In this document: positions 1 through 12,000 of the stretch, piece by piece
Position numbering within the stretch: position 1 is the first letter of the stretch
Layout: each line of letters opens with the position of its first letter
From: Stenopsyche tienmushanensis
Taxonomy: Eukaryota > Arthropoda > Insecta > Trichoptera > Stenopsychidae
Assembly: GCA_008973525.1 (NCBI GenBank)
Contig: WACJ01000307.1
Location: 186,001-250,000 of the forward strand
Reading direction: 5' to 3'
Length of the DNA stretch: 64,000 nucleotides
Position numbers and translations under genes: made by a program
The notes under the pieces: model-generated
Seen by the model: the letters and a program-made list of their open reading frames with translations, nothing else
The model's database searches: none
Told to the model about the DNA's origin: nothing

Positions 1-2795
1 CTCTACTACTTTCCAGTCGCTGTTCAAATCTTCGCCCGGACAGACCATCGTCAGCATGTTCGAAGAGTGATCGATTATTTCATACGGAGAGTGAGTGTAA
101 TACTGAAATCAAATTATCAAAGACAGTCATCAGCCGTTTGCGAGCACTGTATCATAATAGCAACTTACTTTGGTACACATTTGATAGAGCTCCACCCTCA
201 TATAGCAAGGATGCGTAATGTACTCGCAAGTAATCGGGAGCGGAGAAGGAGGATCATTTCTCGAAGAGGATAATCTATGGATCATAAATACATCATTTTC
301 TCAATATAATTTGAGATTTATAGTGTTATATCTCTAAATAATATAATTTACTCACTTGACAGCTTGATCTTTTGAAACCACCGAGTTGATCGTATAGCAA
401 ACTCCCAATTCTGTCATCACGTTAACGAAAGTAGTGTTAATATCTCTATCAAACCAGGCGACTATACCTTTAAAAGGCAATACTACCTGTTTAAACATAT
501 ATTTTGATTAATAGTAACGCCAAATATCCGCGATTTCTAGCTAGGATATTAGCTATTGTAGTAATTAACGGGTTGAAGTCCGGAGGACTAGTATGTGCGT
601 CATCTCGGAATAAATTTATGAAATTTATAAAATTGAGATGCCTAAAGTATTTTATGACAAATACCATTCATATATCGATTACATATACGTTATACGCGCC
701 GAAAAACTATTCTTGAACTATTCAGAAGAGAGAGACTATAGAAAAATTATTCTTGAACAGCCTACATCGAAAAATTTCATATTTTCGAATCGGTTTTGTT
801 TCGGTTCGAAACCTTGGATAAAGTGAGTTTTTTTAATTTTCCTTATACAGCGGAACTTTTTAACGCATCTAACATCACATTCGCCGAAAGAATTAATTGA
901 AACCGAGCCTATTGAAGTCGAGAAAAAAATTACAACACATGTGACACTAAGTATTTTTATGAAAATGAGAGGTTTCCAATGAAACTTAAAAGAGACACTT
1001 GAGCTTGAATCTAAAAAGTATGGATGTAACTTTCTGTCAAAAAATTCTTCCTCATTTTTTTTCTATCAAGTTGTGTTAACAATACCTTCCACTTACACCA
1101 TTAGCGTTCCTAATTGCGAGTTTGATCAATTTTGTTTAATATTAGCGAATACTCAAAATGCAATGCAATGTCACACGCGCTTAGTAATTATTTGAAAAGA
1201 AACGTAACGTGGTTTATTGCTCCAGGCCAAATGTAGCGCCGGCTGAAGAGCTATGATCCAAAAGCATGCGCTCCCGCTTCGCTTCATTAAACCAATATGC
1301 GCCAACATGGTGCATTCGTTAAACGTCTTACAAAACAAATTACGTGTACAGACAATCCTTTTTTTTGCTATTTTTTTAATGTTCACGGAGATGTACACAA
1401 CAACTCCCCAAAGTTTCATCGCAGTTGAATGAATAGTAGGAACATATACGGAACAAACTTGATCATAGACCACAGATGGACTTAGTTCGGAAATCAAGGT
1501 TCCACTGTATAATAGAGTACATAGAGAATTTACATTTTTTAAATTAATTAATATTATTTGTTTATAGTATATATACATACTTGCAGAGCAATTTCCAATA
1601 AATTAACATCCTCGAGGGTTTTGTCATTACTATATTGTGTGAATTTATCAAAATTCAGTAACGTAGAATTGGCAACGACTTCTAAAAACCCCATATAATA
1701 TCTGAAATAAATTTTGTTTATTATTTTTTCTTATCGAGCTTCAATATTTGAGATAGAAATAAAAATTAGTCAAGATCAATTTTTTTATGAAAAAAATAAT
1801 AATCATATCAGACAAACAATATTAAAGACATTCATTTTACTTTTAAATATCAAGCGAATAGGCTTCGAATGAATACGACTTACTCAAATTTATCTTCGCC
1901 TTCTCGAACTCCCCACAGCTGTTGAATTAGCGTAATCGCACTCGAGCTCCAAATCTTTTTCTCCAAACAGGCTGTCAGCGCAAGAAAAGTGTTGTTCCAA
2001 GTGCGATAGTCTTTCTCTAAGGAAACCACCGTGGGATTGGCGACATATCGCTGCCACTGCTGCATGCAGAGCTGAATTGCCCCCAAGACAGCCAGCACAG
2101 TTGCCGCTGCCCAACCAAACCTATGCACAAAATTTATGATTTAAAAAAAGTGAGACGCTCACACAATAGAAGAGAAACTTTTTAATTTTAGCTAGATTTT
2201 AAATGTAAATTGTTAGCTAAAATATTTGACTGTGTGTTGTGTAATATATATTAAAATAGTCTAACTAGTGGTGTAGTGGTTGCTTTATGCTAGGTATAGA
2301 GAGATAGACACACACACACACACACAGTAGAGGCGGCGTGGCGCATATCGTATTTATGTACGTGTGTGTGCGACAGTAAAGGACACACTATAAACGATTT
2401 TCCTTCTCTTTCCGACCAATTAACAGTTAGAGTTTCATTTTTTGTGATGTTCAAGCCAATTTGCTCTACTGCACATATAGAAGTTTCTATTAAATAAAAC
2501 TTGTGAATATATTTTTATAAAATTCTAACTTTTCCAAAGGATGACGACGAGGGGCCACTATGTGATTGAATCCATGAATAGTCGTCTCGTTGCAAAAATC
2601 AGTAAACAGCTTCGAACCCATTAGTCTAGTAAACTTTGCTACTTTTTCTTTCCAACTTTTAGCACCAATGTTTTCATCGCCTGTCGATTCATTCGAGATG
2701 TTGAACTTTTCCAGGGATTTCTTCATAGCTTTCGATTTAAATTTGTTACTTTTGGCTTCTTCATATACCGACCGATCATAGTAAATATTATCCAT
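1..2795 (-). CDS. Pickpocket-type DEG/ENaC sodium channel subunit, 5' six exons (3' end outside window)
   Basis: Exons on the minus strand: 2795-2530, 2120-1884, 1701-1581, 486-356, 274-169 and 102-1 (partial). All introns are GT-AG, phases agree at each junction, and the joined frame is 321 codons without a stop. The start at 2795 is fixed by an in-frame TAA three codons upstream. Seen in the protein: a cytoplasmic N-terminus with FCNETTIHG (the HG gating motif of the family, H74-G75), then PLEK leading into a hydrophobic first membrane segment (about residues 90-112). Next comes the start of the extracellular domain, where FLALTAC stands where the family has P-x-AVT-x-C, then GVCYTINS (family form CYTFN), and YYTHSPYE in the last exon. 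The second membrane segment must lie left of the window. Family knowledge: trimeric amiloride-sensitive cation channels of sensory neurons and epithelia. Which pickpocket paralogue this is cannot be told. Intron 3 (487-1580) is long because it holds a Helitron-like repeat. Confidence 0.93.
1142..1560 (-). mobile_element. Helitron-like non-autonomous repeat, copy 1
   Basis: Read on the minus strand, this segment matches copies at 24,974-25,308 and 30,718-30,960. Shared stretches include the region around GATGAAACTTT, a block reading GCACCATGTTGGCGCATAT, and a terminal AAGCGCGTGTG. The 3' end is CTAA followed by T, which fits the CTRR terminus and A/T target of Helitrons. It sits in intron 3 of the channel gene and carries a meaningless open frame of 135 codons. 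No Rep/helicase is encoded. Confidence 0.55.
2265..2350 (+). repeat. CA microsatellite with tRNA-like A-box just before it
   Basis: A (CA)n run of about 9 units at 2309-2326 lies in intron 1 of the channel gene. The 40 bases before it contain TGGTGTAGTGGTT, which fits the A-box of the RNA polymerase III internal promoter. I see no B-box, so this may be a truncated tRNA-derived SINE or chance. The microsatellite is certain; the SINE reading is weak. Confidence 0.5.
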
Positions 2796-5651
2796 TTTGA
2801 TTTACTCTCAATTTCCACTAATACTTTTATTTTTGAAAAATGACGTCCTCAATTTGTCGATTATTACTGAGTAAAATGATGTGGCGGTTTTTACGGATAT
2901 CGTTAATTAAACTTGCATGTTTTTGCTTTTGCATGTGACCTGACAGTTACATGAATTTCGCATTAAAATGTGTTTTTATCAAGTTTTGCTATCAAATTGA
3001 TCGACAAAGTTTCCACGGAGATATCTTAAAATGTAATCTTAAAATTGCAAGGTTCGCCTGGAAAAGACGTGCAACACTATTAGTCTTGTTAACATAATAA
3101 AGGGTTGCAACGTAATAGTAAACAAATTTCACTGCAGGCTAAGTTATGATCAGAATGGATCTTCGATGTCTTGTGGTCACTCACGGCTCCAAATTATTGG
3201 TAGATTTTCCTTCGCTCAAACATATATTTGGACCAAATACTTTACTAATAACTTATTTGGTTGATACTTGATGTGATGACTTTTTATTTTGTACTTTATG
3301 AAAATGTCATTCAAATATTGTATTCCTTTATAAAAATACAAGCGATTTTTTGTGTTCGTTGATCGGAAATTTATTTGAAATGTGATAAAATAATAATAAA
3401 TTAGATTTGAATAAATAATAATATTGTTATTGTTAGAAATAGAAGCGCTATAGATCGCTTTTCGTATTATTTGATGTGTGTATTTTTTATTTGTACTCTC
3501 TCCGTCTCTGTCTATGATTCACTAATCTCCGCACTCGATGTGCGAAAATTCTTTTTTTATCGCTCGAGTCCGAACGCATACATGCGCGATTACTAATCAA
3601 GGGGTTAAAATAGGTTAAGAAGGAAATAAAATATATGTAAATATCAAATAACAGAATATTTTATTTGTATATAAAGACAAAAAATATTTTTAATCATTTC
3701 ATCAGCTAAATGAGTGATTCTAAACAAAAAGAAAAAATATGAAAAGGTAGATTTTAAAAAATCAAAAGAATCTTAAAAATAAAAAAAACAAATCTTAAAA
3801 AATGTATTTTTAAACAATAAGAAAAATATAATTGACAGATAACAAAATATCCGTATGTATTATTTTGAAGAACTTTATGCACAAATATAAATGTGTTGAT
3901 CGTCTTCAATTTAATTTTATAAACAAACTTAATAATAAAAGCCTTTTTATTAAATTATCTATTTAATAAAATGAGAAAGAAGATTTTTCTCTTTGGCCTA
4001 ACAAAAAGTAAATAAAATAATAAAAAAAAGGAATGATCAATTTTAATATGATCATTGATTGACTTGTTAAATCTTTTTCGAATATTAAATATTAAATTGA
4101 TCATAGATCGAATCGATTCGCAAGAAACATATATTTCTTTCGCAAAAAAATGAGAAAAAAAACTTATTTCTACAATGAAAAAACAAATCACTTGGCGCAC
4201 AAGATTTTTAGAATAGAGAATACATTTAATGAAAATTAAATTTGTAATTAACCAGAAAATATTCAACTTTTACAAAATATTGTACAATTATATCAAGCAT
4301 ACGCATAAATACAATAAAACATTATACAACCTCATAATAATTCCAAAACTCAATCCGAATCCATAGCCTTTGCTATCGTCGTGATTTGGATTAAAAACGG
4401 TAATTATTACACCACAAATAATTGATCATAATCATATTGTAATATTTGTAAATTAGCCAATTGTGACATATAACACACTTCAAATTATTCGCATTGCAAA
4501 ATATAATATTATACCCTCATTGAATTGACTTGATTGAAGACGAGATGCCGAATTATAAAACATGTAAAACTCCGATCGGTTAATTGAGGCACAAAATGCG
4601 ATAACAACATTATAATTATTCAAGATTTATATTAACATTCCTCCGATAAAATACGAAATTGATCCTATTATTGCGCTTTAGCAACCCCCGCTCATTCTAC
4701 AAATCTTATTCATTCATATGGATCATGTCATCGCCAATCTTGAGATTCCTATCGTTTTATTCAAATGAAATAATCAAATTAATTCCAGAGCAAATGTAAA
4801 AAATAATATTATATTCATTCGACTATTCGATTAAAAAAATATTTTTTTAATGTAAAATATACAAATTTGTGCGGATTTTTTAATGAAATAAAATTTAAAA
4901 TCTCATCGCATCTATTTTGCCAATTATTTTAAATCGCCGATTGTAAAATGTAAATAGGAAAATGATTTTAGCAAGAAGCAGCGCAAGGATCTACAAAAAT
5001 TTATAATTTAAATGAGTTCAACATAAAAAGATAAGAATTGCAATACAACACAATCGATGTAAGCCCTGGGTGTTTATTATCTTCTATAAAATATAGCCAT
5101 ATATATGAACGATAAATTAAGTTTTCCTTGATCATGATGCATTTACTACAACTCGACTCGAAGTGTAATAGAAATGGGGTTTAAAATTTCATATGGTGTA
5201 CCAAATACATGTCATGGTAGCGCACGGGTGGTTTTTTAGCATTTTAGCATGGTTGGGAAAAGTTAAGATCGTTCATATGAAAAATTCGTGACTGAATTTG
5301 ATTGAATTTTTTCATTAAAAAATAAAATAATAACGGTGATGAACATTTTGAAGCAAAACCAAATCAAACGACGATCGGTAGCTTGTCTGCATAAATTAAT
5401 AGCATAACTTAAAATATTTTGCGCAATATGACAATGCATATTTGCTTATTTCGTATGCTTAAATGACGAGCACTTGGAATATATTAGCGAGCTAATATAA
5501 GGAAGTGCTTGGGGAATTTAAATCCTACCGCCGTCTCAGACATGTTTTCGGTTTTGCAACAACACTTTCAGTTCATCGACATGTAAACTGATTAAGAAAA
5601 GAGTCGACAGCCCATTTTGAACAAACGGGGCGTCGAAATATCAAAAAGAGA
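2796..5651. other. Spacer between nanos stop and channel gene start; holds the nanos 3' UTR
   Basis: The right part should be the nanos 3' UTR on the minus strand. Everything else is AT-rich, with no open frame that looks coding. One segment at about 5,122-5,148 recurs with a few mismatches at the extreme right end of the window (about 63,975-64,000), so it is a dispersed repeat. I see no RNA gene here. Confidence 0.5.
5073..5078 (-). terminator. Candidate poly(A) signal of nanos
   Basis: AATAAA on the minus strand, about 575 bases past the nanos stop, would give a 3' UTR of roughly 600 bases. It is the nearest perfect hexamer I found. In an AT-rich genome such hexamers occur by chance, so transcript data are needed. 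Confidence 0.35.
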
Positions 5652-8600
5652 TCATTCCTGGTTGAACCAAGGTCCCAATTCCTGGCTCCCCGTGAATCGC
5701 CTCGGTATGTTGATGCGTCTCTTGCTGTTGGCCATTCTCAACACTTTGAGCTGGGCGAGGCCGGGAATAAATTCTGAAAATTAAATCAATATTGTTTCAG
5801 TCTTAGCAAAACGACTATATATTTCGAGAAATGAGAATTCTCGTATTGCATATAGATATTATTATTTTAAAACAGCTACAAAAACAGTTACAGTTGCTAA
5901 ACTGGCAGGGAAACGGCTGAATCGTATCTTTCCACGGTCAAGACTACCGGTCGACTGTCATTTCAGTTTGTCATATCTAAAACTCCAATAAAACCGTAAA
6001 AAAAGAGTGCATTTTTGCAGAAACCCACTCTTATGCATCGTTTAAAAAATGAAAGTGGTTGTATTTATATCAAAAATATTCATAAAAATTTAGTTAATAC
6101 ATTAAAAAAATATTTTTAAAATTTCTTGAGCTTTTTTGCATATCTCTCGAGAAATGTGTAAAAAGGTAAACAAAGGGTAGATAAAGGGACGAAAATACCC
6201 ACCCGTGCCTCTTTCGGGGCAATATTTGATGGTGTGGGCGTTGTCTCCTGTCGCCCCGCAGCAAGGACAGGTAAACGCGCGAAGAACCGGACAAATCACT
6301 CTTCCAAGTTGATCCTTCAGCTCGTGGGATCTGTAGAAACTGGCCTGTTCTCCGTTATTGCGACAGAAGACACATTCCTGCAATTTTAATCAGGAAAATG
6401 TTGAATCAAAACGTCTAAAGATGCGAGCGAAAGATATTTCAAGCCTCAACAAGTCAAACAAAATAAGTATTATTTAAAACATAGCCACCAAGAAATAACA
6501 TTAATACAGGACTTAGTGGAGTTGTAAAGTGCCATATAAATTGACGTTAGCGATGTTAGAATATGAAATATTACAAAACCAATATTTAGATAGAACGGGT
6601 TTTTACTAGTTGAAATTAGTTTTATTAGCAACGAAAAAGAGTGCAGGAAAAATGTGAATGACGTCATATTACAAAATAAATTTTTAATTCCAGATTTCCC
6701 GAAGAGAGTACGTAATGTTATTTTGAAAAAGTTTTGCATAAAAAAATAATGTTTTATTTCATAATAGTTATTTTTTGCGACTTGTTTTTGTATTCAGACT
6801 TATTGAGTTCTTGTAACGTTTGTTCCAGGGCTTCAAACCGGAATGAAGGCGATAAAACCATTATTTTTGCTGAAAACCGTAATTGAACCGATATAAATGT
6901 TAGTAACGTAACCGAAAACAAAACCGAAACGAAAAAAATAACGGTTCGAAGCCCCGGTTCATTCTCACTACGAATCCGGTCTTCTTCTGGCGGAGCTGCT
7001 GAAGTCTCTGAAGCTGGAAGTTGATTCCTCCGAGAGGAGCGGCGAGGTTGGGTCTCGGATACTGGCCCGCGCCCAGCTGCCATATGCTCTCCAATCCTGA
7101 AGAAAAGAACGAAGAGATGAGAAGCGAAGGAGCGACTCCGGGGGGCGACTCGAGGGCGCCTACTCACCGCCGGGGGCGGCGGAACTCATCTGGGGAAAGT
7201 CTCTGCGCAGGAAGGGCCACGCGGAATCCGCCCGCAGATTGGGCTTGTCGACCAGCAGCTTCTTCAGTCCGGCTCCGAACTGCTGCTGAAGATCCGAACT
7301 TTCGACGTCCGGAGAGGTCGACGGAGAGGAGACGGCTCCGATCTCTGTGTGTTTTCAAAACGACAAAATTCAACAAACGAAGACGACGACGACGACGACG
7401 ATTGCATTTTTACCTTTAGAAGCGACGGCATCCAGACTCGGACAGACTCCGCACATACTGCAGGGAGACATCGGGACGAGGGGGGAAGAGACCGAGTTGG
7501 GAACCTCCACCTTCACGCATCGTCCGTCGTCTGAGTCGCGACCGTTGGCTCTGAATTCAGCCATGGCATCTTCAAACTTCGCTCCCGTTCCCGTTACCGT
7601 GCCAACGACTGCGCCCGCGCCCGCTCCCGTTCCCACTCCCACTCCCACCCCCCCACTCCCGCCCCGCGACCCTCTGCAATTCAATTCAAACTATTTAAAA
7701 CTTTGCCGAGGCAAAAAAATAATATTCGGATAGAGTAAAAATAAAAAATATTGCTTTATGTTAATTTCAAACGTAAAAAAGCAGGTCTTCGAACCGGAAC
7801 GAAAACCATAACCGAACCGATATAAATGTCTGGAGCGTAACCGAAATGAAAAAAATAACTGTTCAAATACCGGATGTCTAAAAAGGTTGAGCCTATTCGA
7901 AACCCTTAAGCTGGCTAATCACAGGAAATGAGAATTTCTCTCTGGGATGCCCAAGAAATATTCATTTTCACGTCTCCATACAGTAAATTGGAAACATTTA
8001 TGATATCCTATATCGCGCCTTAAATTAAAATATTATTAATTTCAAATAAAAATCATAAATAATTTACAAAAAGGTGATCGAAGAAACTGATACAATTTTA
8101 TTCAAATAAAAACCTTTTCGATTCCCTTGTTATTCACATAATATTATGTATTTAAAAAATGATGCATAGTGTAGACGTGTCCGCCAAAGCGTTAACAAGT
8201 GATAAATTCTTGTAACATTTAACCATTTCCACTCGTAAATCGACATTATGCCACCAAATGGGTTTCGACTTGCATTATGTTGACATGACGCCAAAATTTT
8301 AAACTCGTGCATATATACCGTGTACTTTTTATTATTATTTCATTAAAAAATTCGAATATGATTGAAATTAATTACGAAATGGTACTATCCCTAACCTAAA
8401 AACAAAATACGAGCGGAAATAAAATTCTAATATATTTTAAATTTATAACGATACATATATTTTAATTATGTATTGCAATTTACAATGTTTTGTTATTTTA
8501 AGTGCCATTGTGTAAAGAAACGAATTAATCGAATATGAGATTTATTTAGTGTGTAAATTGCATTGCGTAGGTAAGATTTATATACCTACCTACAGTAATG

Positions 8601-9032
8601 CAATGTTCATTCGGAGCGTCTTTCGCTAAATAAATTGATATAATATAAAAATAGCTTTCTTATTAAAAAATAAACGTTTCCGTCAAAAGCATGATAATTT
8701 CAAACACAAACGAGAATAAATTGGCGATGACCGGACATTAAAACAAATAGTCGACGTTCGAAAAGATCGTCCCCCCTTCGAAATGCATTTAAAAAAGCGC
8801 GACGTTTATTTTCGGCACTCGATGAAAACGTAAGCCTTTTTTGGAAATACAAAATGACGGTGTAATAAAGATGGACTTACCGGCGAAATGCATCCAAGAA
8901 GCAGTAGACATGTCTCTGCAGGAAGCGGTCGATCTCTGACGATTCGACGTCGGCGCCGGCGTCGAGTGCGCAGTGTTGCCAACTCACGCGCCATTTACAA
9001 ATTTCCTTTAGGCAAAATGTCATATTATCCAT
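5652..9032 (-). CDS. nos: Nanos, CCHC zinc-finger translational repressor (six exons, complete)
   Basis: Minus-strand coding exons: 9032-8881, 7673-7414, 7344-7168, 7096-6969, 6377-6203 and 5773-5652. All are GT-AG and phase-consistent, giving 337 residues. The two nanos fingers are whole. Numbered from the upstream Met, the first is C241-x2-C244-x12-H257-x10-C268 and the second C276-x2-C279-x7-H287-x4-C292, ending [11 protein letters not shown] as in the family. Established role: with Pumilio, Nanos recruits CCR4-NOT to repress target mRNAs in germ cells and in early patterning. The start is the main uncertainty. Met at 7564 has a good context (GCCATGG) and would give 250 residues. But the frame stays open through the preceding acceptor and a further exon up to Met 9032, and the stretch around 7564 ([13 protein letters not shown]) resembles an internal motif of Drosophila Nanos as I remember it, so I prefer 9032. 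The exons are GC-rich beside AT-rich introns. Confidence 0.93.
5932..6150 (-). repeat. Two dispersed repeats in nanos intron 5 (families D and E)
   Basis: Segment 5,932-5,972 (CGGTCAAGACTACCGGTCGA) recurs at about 41,545-41,580. Segment 5,975-6,150 is a copy of family D, also at 19,335-19,525, 22,435-22,625 and 24,675-24,870. Family D shares a core near CACTGCATATGAG, a block around AAGTGGTTGTATTTGTAT, and an end rich in TTTCTCGAGAAATGAG. No coding capacity; class unknown. Confidence 0.6.
6818..6964. mobile_element. hAT-type MITE (family A) in nanos intron 4, abutting the splice donor
   Basis: The element runs 6826-6956. It begins CAGGGCTTCAAACCG and ends with the inverted form CGGTTCGAAGCCCCG. 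The flanking octamers GTTTGTTC (6818-6825) and GTTCATTC (6957-6964) match at six of eight positions, which fits a decayed 8-bp hAT target duplication. The right octamer overlaps positions +5 and +6 of the donor that follows nanos exon 4 (exon ends at 6969). At least eight related copies lie in this window. No coding capacity. Confidence 0.75.
7381..7401. repeat. GAC trinucleotide microsatellite in a 69-base nanos intron
   Basis: About six to seven perfect GAC units sit inside the very short intron 7345-7413, between the donor of exon 2 and the acceptor of exon 3. On the minus strand this is a GTC run. Confidence 0.8.
7565..7673 (-). repeat. Low-complexity GGNGTG-rich stretch in nanos exon 2
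   Basis: The 5' half of nanos exon 2 is an imperfect run of GGGAGT, GGAACG and GGCGCG units. In the nanos frame it gives a Gly/Val/Ala/Thr-rich linker; in another frame it gives WEWEWERER. The splice acceptor TTGAATTGCAG precedes it. Such runs vary in length, so allele differences are likely. If translation starts at 7564 this is 5' leader instead of protein. Confidence 0.6.
7674..8880. other. Nanos intron 1 outside the MITE; dispersed repeat at about 8,205-8,310
   Basis: AT-rich. The segment 8,205-8,310 recurs at about 40,480-40,555, sharing ATTTCCACTC then a block around CCACCAAATGGGTTTCGACTT. A shorter part (GTCCGCCAA..GCGTTAA, near 8,178) also recurs near 10,310. This family is unclassified. 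Confidence 0.5.
7782..7873. mobile_element. hAT-type MITE family A, degraded copy in nanos intron 1
   Basis: Starts CAGGTCTTCGAACCGGAACG, continues through the shared ACCGAACCGATATAAATGT core, and ends near AACTGTTCAAATACCGG. It is the same family as the copy at 6826-6956 in the same orientation. No clean target duplication is seen. Confidence 0.65.
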
Positions 9033-12000
9033 AGATGCTTCATAACATATATTTTATTATAATCACTTCAGATACTGTCAATTTTTACCGTGCAGATATA
9101 AATAACATCGAAATGCGAAACGGTACCTGGTCGCCACACTTTGGTAAGTATGCACGCACATGTTGCGAGCGGACTCGAGTGATCCAACGAATTTTCGAAG
9201 ACATTCTTCGATAATTTAAGGAAGAAGTAAGAGAGCATTATGTATGATGTCTCTAATAGCATCGTCACTTGTACAGCAAAAAATATAGAAAAAAATGTCT
9301 AAAATTAAAAATGATCCTCATATCATCTTACATATTTGATCTCACAAAAACAGCTTTAAATTAATTTCATTCAATATAAAATGTAATTTATTCAATAATT
9401 ATCATCTCATGTTAATCATAATTTGATCATGCATATTTAATATTTTATATGAATGTTCCACTTCATTGTGTCATTTAGTCAACAGTACCAGTTTATAATG
9501 CATTGATTAAACTTCAGACACCAAAATAAGAATTAAATGAATGAATAATATTACTACTTTTCAGCTGTAAATGTACTCACAATTGAAAATAAATCGGACA
9601 AATCGATCATTTTTAAACCTAATTTAAATAAAACAACTTCATATTTTTAAGTTCACGACTACTTTATTATAAATAAATTGAATATTTCTCATATAACAAA
9701 ATAAGGATCCTTTAATATGCTTATTCTACAACATTAAAATCAACAATATCAATGTAAAAGTACATCCCGCCGATTATAAATGCTAAAAATGTATCAATAC
9801 AATCGTACTTATACAAAAACATACATTATTAAGTAGAGTCTCTTAGGACTCACTCTGCAAGTATATTTGTATTTTCGTATGGATATAATATAAATTATGC
9901 GGCTGGAAGATCAATGTTGAAAATTTGTTCAGGTATATAATTTGAGTAAAGTTGAAACCTTCAACAAAAAATGATAATTTGCATATACAAGCAATGATTT
10001 GATTTTCATATTAATAAATTTCCCATTAAAAAATCAACATAAAAATCTTCATAAAATTATAATTGTTTGCAGACTGCATAGATTTATAAATATATATTTT
10101 AACAAATTATATAACAGACTTTAGACATATGAATTTTGTTTAAAAATAACAAATAGAGTTATTCAATAAAATATGATTAAGATTTGTTAAATTCTTTGCA
10201 TATTATAACAGCGTTGTATTTTTTAAAAAGCTTATATTACATCATTAGTTCACATATAAAATTACTTCAACACGTTTTTGGTATGAAATATAACTGCACA
10301 ATGCAGACTTGTCCGCCAATGCGTTAATACATCAATAAAAGCTAAATCAGATCATATTTTTTGTAAGATAAACGATGTGAAATTGTATCAGTGATTGGAT
10401 TTAATACACGTGTTATGAAATTTAAAAAAATGATATGGCTAGTTGGTTAGTTAAAAATATTCAGTTGTAATTAGAAAAATAATACATAATTTTTATACTT
10501 ATAAACAACATCTTTAAACATCTATAAATGCAACTCTATGTACAATAAACTCTCAATTATTTGAATTATTGAAGGGATGGTTTGTATATCTAATTGCAAT
10601 CATTTCTATAATTAATCTTTTAATAAACACATAATTTATTAATATGGTATGTACATTGGGTTATTATATAAGGAATATGACTTGTGAAGTCTTTAACAAT
10701 AGATCACTAGTCATTAGTCTCACAGACTACAGACTCCGAAAACATTCAACGTTCCCAAACCTTTCCCACTCAGTACCTTTCTAACTAAGCAAATCAGTGG
10801 CCCACGTGTAAGAATAATTTCATGCGCAAATAATTCACAAGTTACATGATTAAGAGTTTATTGTATTTTTTAATATTAAAAATAATAAATAACAAAACTT
10901 GACGACAGATTTTATTTAAAGTTATATTCAGTTATCGTTATGAAATTCTTGTATTATAATTATTTGTCAAGTCTTATTATTTATTAATATTATAAATAGG
11001 GGATTTTTTAAAATGATAAATTCAACTATTAATTATTTCATAAATTATTATTTCCATTTGTTACATTAAATTTGTCTCCGTAATTTAACCCTGTAAGTAG
11101 TCCCATAGATAAGCAATCAGACTCATAACTCAATAGTCTTCGGCTCAAATCTACAGAGAAAGATGGTCAACAATTAAAAAAATATAAACACCGTGAAAAT
11201 CATGTTGATTTAGTCATTAGTAGTAGAGAAATACTTCATAATAAAATGTTGGTTTAATGTAATAAAATAAATTTAAATTTTAACAAATAAATAAATTTAA
11301 ACAATAAATAAATAAATATTGAAGGATTTTACACAAAATACATAACGGTTTTAATACATACAAGCTTCTTAGCTTGAAACTATTTTTTGTATTAAGTATC
11401 ATCGTTTATATTAAATAATTACAAAACAAAAAATAAAGTATAAAAAATAAGTACAAAAGTTTATTTCATAACATCAATTAGATTGGACCAGTCATTTTTT
11501 TTATTTCAGAAAGCTAACATTTAAGATTAAATAATGGATTTATTTGAATACTTATATGAAAAAGATCTAATTTTTAAGAGACAAAAACATGGTGATCCTC
11601 ACACCACATAAACATTCACAAAGTATATATTTCAAAAGCGCAAAAGAGGATCAGTTATATAATTTCCAGGTTTAAATATGTTATTTTTTAAGTAGCATGT
11701 TTGTAAAAAACATTTATAAATTAATTTACGCAAAGATAAAACATCTAGGTTTAAAAACATTGTTATAATAAGTGATTACAATATTTTTTTAAGTACAAAA
11801 ATGAAAAAAAACATACACTTACATTGTGCTTTAGAATCCCTAATTATAAAAAAATACATAAATCATCTTTTTTTTAAATTTAAGAAATAAAAACTGAGAC
11901 TCCACTATTCTCATGTAAATATTTTGGCAAGTTATAATAACCAGAGAACAGAACTTTTTGGTTTTTTATGGATTGTTTTATACAAAATTAAATTATAATA

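Noticed and set aside
2..70. Plus-strand frame ending TGA at 68-70 that looks like a C-terminus
   Set aside because: It is the reverse of channel exon 6 (1-102, minus), which has a proper acceptor, phase and a family motif (HSPYE).
1171..1578. 135-codon minus-strand open frame
   Set aside because: It lies within the Helitron-like repeat and recurs, decayed, in the copies at 25 and 30.7 kb; no known transposase domain.
7021..7733. Plus-strand frames of 128-132 codons across 7.0-7.7 kb
   Set aside because: They are antisense to nanos exons 2-4; the minus strand has splice sites, phase agreement and family motifs.
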